NCBI RefSeq assembly: GCF_014672695.1
Contig: NZ_CP053923.1
Span: 2,959,549-2,968,215, forward strand
Direction: 5' to 3'
Length of the DNA stretch: 8,667 nt
From: Defluviicoccus vanus
Lineage (GTDB): Bacteria > Pseudomonadota > Alphaproteobacteria > Rhodospirillales > Defluviicoccaceae
Both the position numbers and the translations under genes were made by a program. Below the pieces are notes generated by a model that saw only the letters and a list, made by a program, of their open reading frames with translations, searched no databases and was not told where the DNA came from. The first letter of the stretch is position 1, and every line of letters starts with the position of its first letter. Shown piece after piece: positions 6,974-8,667 of this stretch.

Positions 6974-7204
6974 ATGACGCTTTGCTTTCTGCCCGAGCAG
7001 ATCGAGCAATGCCCGATCGCACGGCTGAAGCCCTACGCCAACAACGCCCGCACTCATGCGGGCGATCAGGTGGCGAAGCTGGCAGCCTCCCTGGTCGAGT
7101 ACGGTTGGACGGCGCCGGTGATGGTCACCGACGACGGCGAGATCGTCGCCGGCCATGCTGGCATCAGTCTCGCAGAAAGGCGCGCCGCGCCAGACGCCGG
7201 CTGA
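6974..7204 (+). pseudogene. ParB-like nuclease domain fragment (prophage DNA-methylase type N-terminus)
   Basis: From ATG 6974 about 61 residues match the ParB-like domain at the N-terminus of phage and island DNA modification methylases and ParB-domain nucleases: QIEQCPIARLKPYANNARTH, then DQVAKLAASLVEYGWTAPVM and DDGEIVAGH. After GH (7156) the expected GRLLAAR-type continuation is replaced by unrelated codons, and the frame stops at 7204. The rest of the ParB domain and any methylase domain are absent. It starts 188 bases outside the IS21 left tip and reads away from it. It is probably a prophage or island remnant; which full-length protein it came from cannot be told. Confidence 0.75.
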
Positions 7205-7206
7205 TC

Positions 7207-7348
7207 TTACTCAGCCGTTCGCCTGTTAAACGCGCAACACCCCACGCCCAGCAGCGCACTCGCTCCATAGCCGACGCTTGCGCTCAAGAGCGGTCCAACG
7301 CCAGCGACGAGCGGGCCCTCCAGCGAACCGTAAGTACAGGTCCGTCAC
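7207..7348 (-). CDS. Possible 46-aa membrane protein, one frame slip
   Basis: GTG 7348 overlaps the stop of the upstream gene as GTGA, and the chain begins MTDLYLRFAGG. Removing one base from the CCC at 7316-7318 (GGG on the coding strand) continues it as GPLVAGVGPLLSASVGYGAS, ALLGVGCCAF and NRRTAE, with a stop at 7209-7207. The product would be one or two closely spaced Gly/Ala-rich membrane segments with a short charged tail. No Shine-Dalgarno is seen, so translation would depend on coupling to the upstream gene. An alternative reading is an in-frame continuation of the upstream protein past its TGA, because the hydrophobic part is in the same frame as that gene's end. I do not recognise the family. 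Confidence 0.4.
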
Positions 7349-7882
7349 CGTGACAGTAGGAGATGGAATGTCAGAAGCCCGCCGACGAGGTAGACAGCGA
7401 GTGGGATCGTCGTCACCAGCCATATATGATCTAAGGCTCGGTCCCAGGCCCTGAGCAGCGAGAATTCTCTTGCAAGATCGGCGACCGGTCCCTTCGCCAT
7501 AGTACGGCGAGGATCAGGAGTGCGGCGAAAACGGCAGTTAAACCGTACAAAGGCCGAACGGAGCGTGGTCTGGGTCAGATTGTCGCCCACAAGTGCTGCT
7601 CTAAGAGCGACCAGAATGACGTGCTCGGCTTTGCCGAACTCGTTCGCATCAGCTGGTATCGCGAAGTCCGCATCAAAGAGCGAGCGGAGTCAGACCATCC
7701 GCTCGAGCCTGGTCGCGCGTGCCCGGCGTGTCGGCATTCGCCGGGATTTCAAGAACCAGGTGCGAAGCATGCTCAAGGAATAGGGCCTGCTGTTCGCCGG
7801 GCGATCGGTTGCCGCTTCCGCCAGCATGTGCGCGAACTCCTGGTCGAGGACCACGTGCTTCGGCGGATCCGCTGCTCGCCAT
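7345..7882 (-). pseudogene. Unrecognised membrane protein gene, multiple frameshifts
   Basis: Protein-like segments succeed one another in shifting minus frames, each slip being one base. In order: HVVLDQEFAHMLAEAATDR (about 7857-7800); EQQALFLEHASHLVLEIPAN (to about 7678); DADFAIPADANEF, then EHVILVALRAALVGDNLTQT (to about 7545); a membrane segment AVFAALLILAVLWRR (to about 7495); and GPVADLAREFSLLRAWDRAL with a second membrane segment IWLVTTIPLAVYLVGGLLTF, ending at the TGA 7347-7345. Slips coincide with runs at 7675-7677 (one base extra), 7540-7542 (one extra) and 7490-7492 (one missing); two more near 7858 and 7790-7810 are less certain. The N-terminus is unsure: ATG 7882 is one option. 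The intact protein would be about 175-180 residues with a soluble acidic N-half and two helices. I cannot name a family. Confidence 0.5.
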
Positions 7883-8029
7883 TAATGAGCAAGCTCGATG
7901 ACGAGATTCTTGCCCGGGCCCGGGCGTCAGGTCCATACGGGATACGGTCGGTCGAAACCATCGGCGGATTGCGTTCAGCTACTCCGCCTACGCGAGCGGA
8001 GCCGGTAAATACGGCCCGACGTCCTGGTG

Positions 8030-8065
8030 AAAAAATTGAATTGCGGGCCCGGAGGTGAGCCCGCA
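8030..8065 (-). terminator. Rho-independent-type terminator of the glycoside hydrolase gene
   Basis: On the minus strand a seven-base stem TGCGGGC/GCCCGCA (8065-8059 and 8048-8042) with a ten-base loop is followed by ATTCAATTTTTT, whose six-T run is at 8035-8030. It lies 17 bases past the stop at 8083, so it is well placed to end that transcript. Genes at 7207-7882 would then need their own promoter; I see no clear one. Confidence 0.75.
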
Positions 8066-8082
8066 CTTCTCAAGGGACGGTG

Positions 8083-8667
8083 TCAATTGGCACTGAGCGC
8101 GCAGGTTCCGGCGACGGAGCCGCTTCCGCTCCAGTAGGTCAGATCCTGGTAGCCCGAAGGCAGCCCCTCCGCCCCATAGATCTGGATTTTGCCGGGCACG
8201 GAAAAGACCTTAGCGCCATTGCGCACGAGCGAAAATATTGGCTTTCCGGGTTGCAACGGCACCTTGAACGATGAGACTCCAGCGGGCGCATCCTGCGTGT
8301 AGGTTGCGTTGCCAAGCGTGACCGTCAGCGTCCCCGGCGTCTTCAGGAAAGCGAGCAGCTCGATGTTATTCTCAGCCGGCGTCCCGATTGCCGTGCTCAC
8401 CTTTTGGGACTGCATCGGGGCAACGGCGCCGACGGGCTCCCGACGGTAGAAGTAATAGAGAACGTCATGCGTGATCGCCGGCTGCGTGCCGGTGAGGAAC
8501 CACGTCGCGTAGTACAAATTGAGGTTGTAATAGCCTGTGCCGATATCATTGGCGAGTGTTTTGTCGGTGTATGGTTCGACTTGACCAGATTCAGAGAAAT
8601 CGCCCCAGGTCACAATTTGCGTCCAATCCGCACCACCATTGATTGCGCTCATCCACGACCTTCGGAA
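8083..8667 (-). CDS. Probable GH71-like glycoside hydrolase (alpha-1,3-glucanase type), C-terminal part
   Basis: The frame is open to the window edge (FRRSWMSAINGG), so ATG 8652 is probably internal and the 5' part lies outside. Visible are the last strand/helix units of a TIM-barrel glycosidase: DWTQIVTWGDFSESGQVEPY, then DIGTGYYNLNLYYATWFLTG and DVLYYFYRREP. The W-x-D-x-x-E style segment resembles the active-site region of GH71 endo-alpha-1,3-glucanases. A C-terminal all-beta domain follows (NNIELLAFLKTPGTLTVTLG, GVSSFKVPLQPGKPIFSLVR), typical of an accessory beta-sandwich, with a short Cys-containing tail CALSAN. It presumably acts on an alpha-glucan outside the cytoplasm, but any signal peptide is out of view. 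The family call rests on motif memory; other TIM-barrel families (GH99-like) are possible. Confidence 0.6.
   Translation of the reverse strand, partial: FRRSWMSAINGGADWTQIVTWGDFSESGQVEPYTDKTLANDIGTGYYNLNLYYATWFLTGTQPAITHDVLYYFYRREPVGAVAPMQSQKVSTAIGTPAENNIELLAFLKTPGTLTVTLGNATYTQDAPAGVSSFKVPLQPGKPIFSLVRNGAKVFSVPGKIQIYGAEGLPSGYQDLTYWSGSGSVAGTCALSAN

Noticed and set aside
6826..6990. Minus-strand open frame with protein-like stretch SVIDAFQSVGDAAANRRRRD
   Set aside because: No start codon with a ribosome site, and it overlaps the well-supported ParB-like domain on the + strand.
7982..8001. CTCCGC/GCGGAG stem with 8-base loop
   Set aside because: Only six pairs, no T-run, in GC-rich DNA; the better terminator is at 8030-8065.
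7621..8058. 145-codon + strand ORF
   Set aside because: High GC at third positions, but rich in Arg, Cys, His and Pro. It covers the terminator and the opposite-strand segments that show membrane helices and consistent one-base joins. Not fully excluded.
1..8667. CRISPR array, tRNA, rRNA or riboswitch
   Set aside because: No regularly spaced direct repeats and no cloverleaf or conserved RNA motif seen on either strand.

Overview
The window is high-GC bacterial DNA. The IS types, the RecD-like helicase and the codon use fit an alphaproteobacterium (Hyphomicrobiales or a neighbouring order); that placement is inference. It looks like accessory, decaying DNA: three insertion-sequence pieces, two genes truncated at or near element ends, and several cargo genes broken by single-base frame slips.

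Layout. 1-2174: right-hand part of an IS21-family element on the + strand, with istA (5' end outside the window) and istB overlapping by ATGA, ending in TGACA at 2174. 2175-2658: the C-terminal part of a RecD2-like SF1 helicase, which the IS21 end cuts in mid-frame; a 30-bp perfect palindrome follows. 2701-3035: no convincing gene. 3036-4892 (minus strand): a lipoprotein with a peptidoglycan-binding domain, then a right-handed parallel beta-helix protein. Both carry frameshifts in or next to short homopolymer runs, and the beta-helix protein has a membrane anchor hidden in another frame. 5173-6255: an IS1182-family element whose transposase lacks its middle. 6340-6786: the left end and istA N-terminus of a second IS21-type piece in the opposite orientation. 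6974-7204: a truncated ParB-like domain. 7207-7882 (minus): two small overlapping genes for unrecognised membrane proteins, with at least four frame slips. 8030-8065: a rho-independent-type terminator for the last gene. 8083-8667 (minus): C-terminal part of a probable GH71-like glycoside hydrolase, running off the window.

How parts relate. Four copies of one 18-base motif (TGGCC, 8 bases, CTCCG-like) sit at the two IS21 ends, two at each, so the pieces at 1-2174 and 6340-6786 very likely belong to the same or closely related IS types. The minus-strand cargo suggests cell-envelope functions: an outer-membrane lipoprotein, an anchored beta-helix protein, small membrane proteins and a secreted-type glucanase. 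I do not recognise a known defence or metabolic system. The least explained part is the small-membrane-protein pair at 7207-7882.
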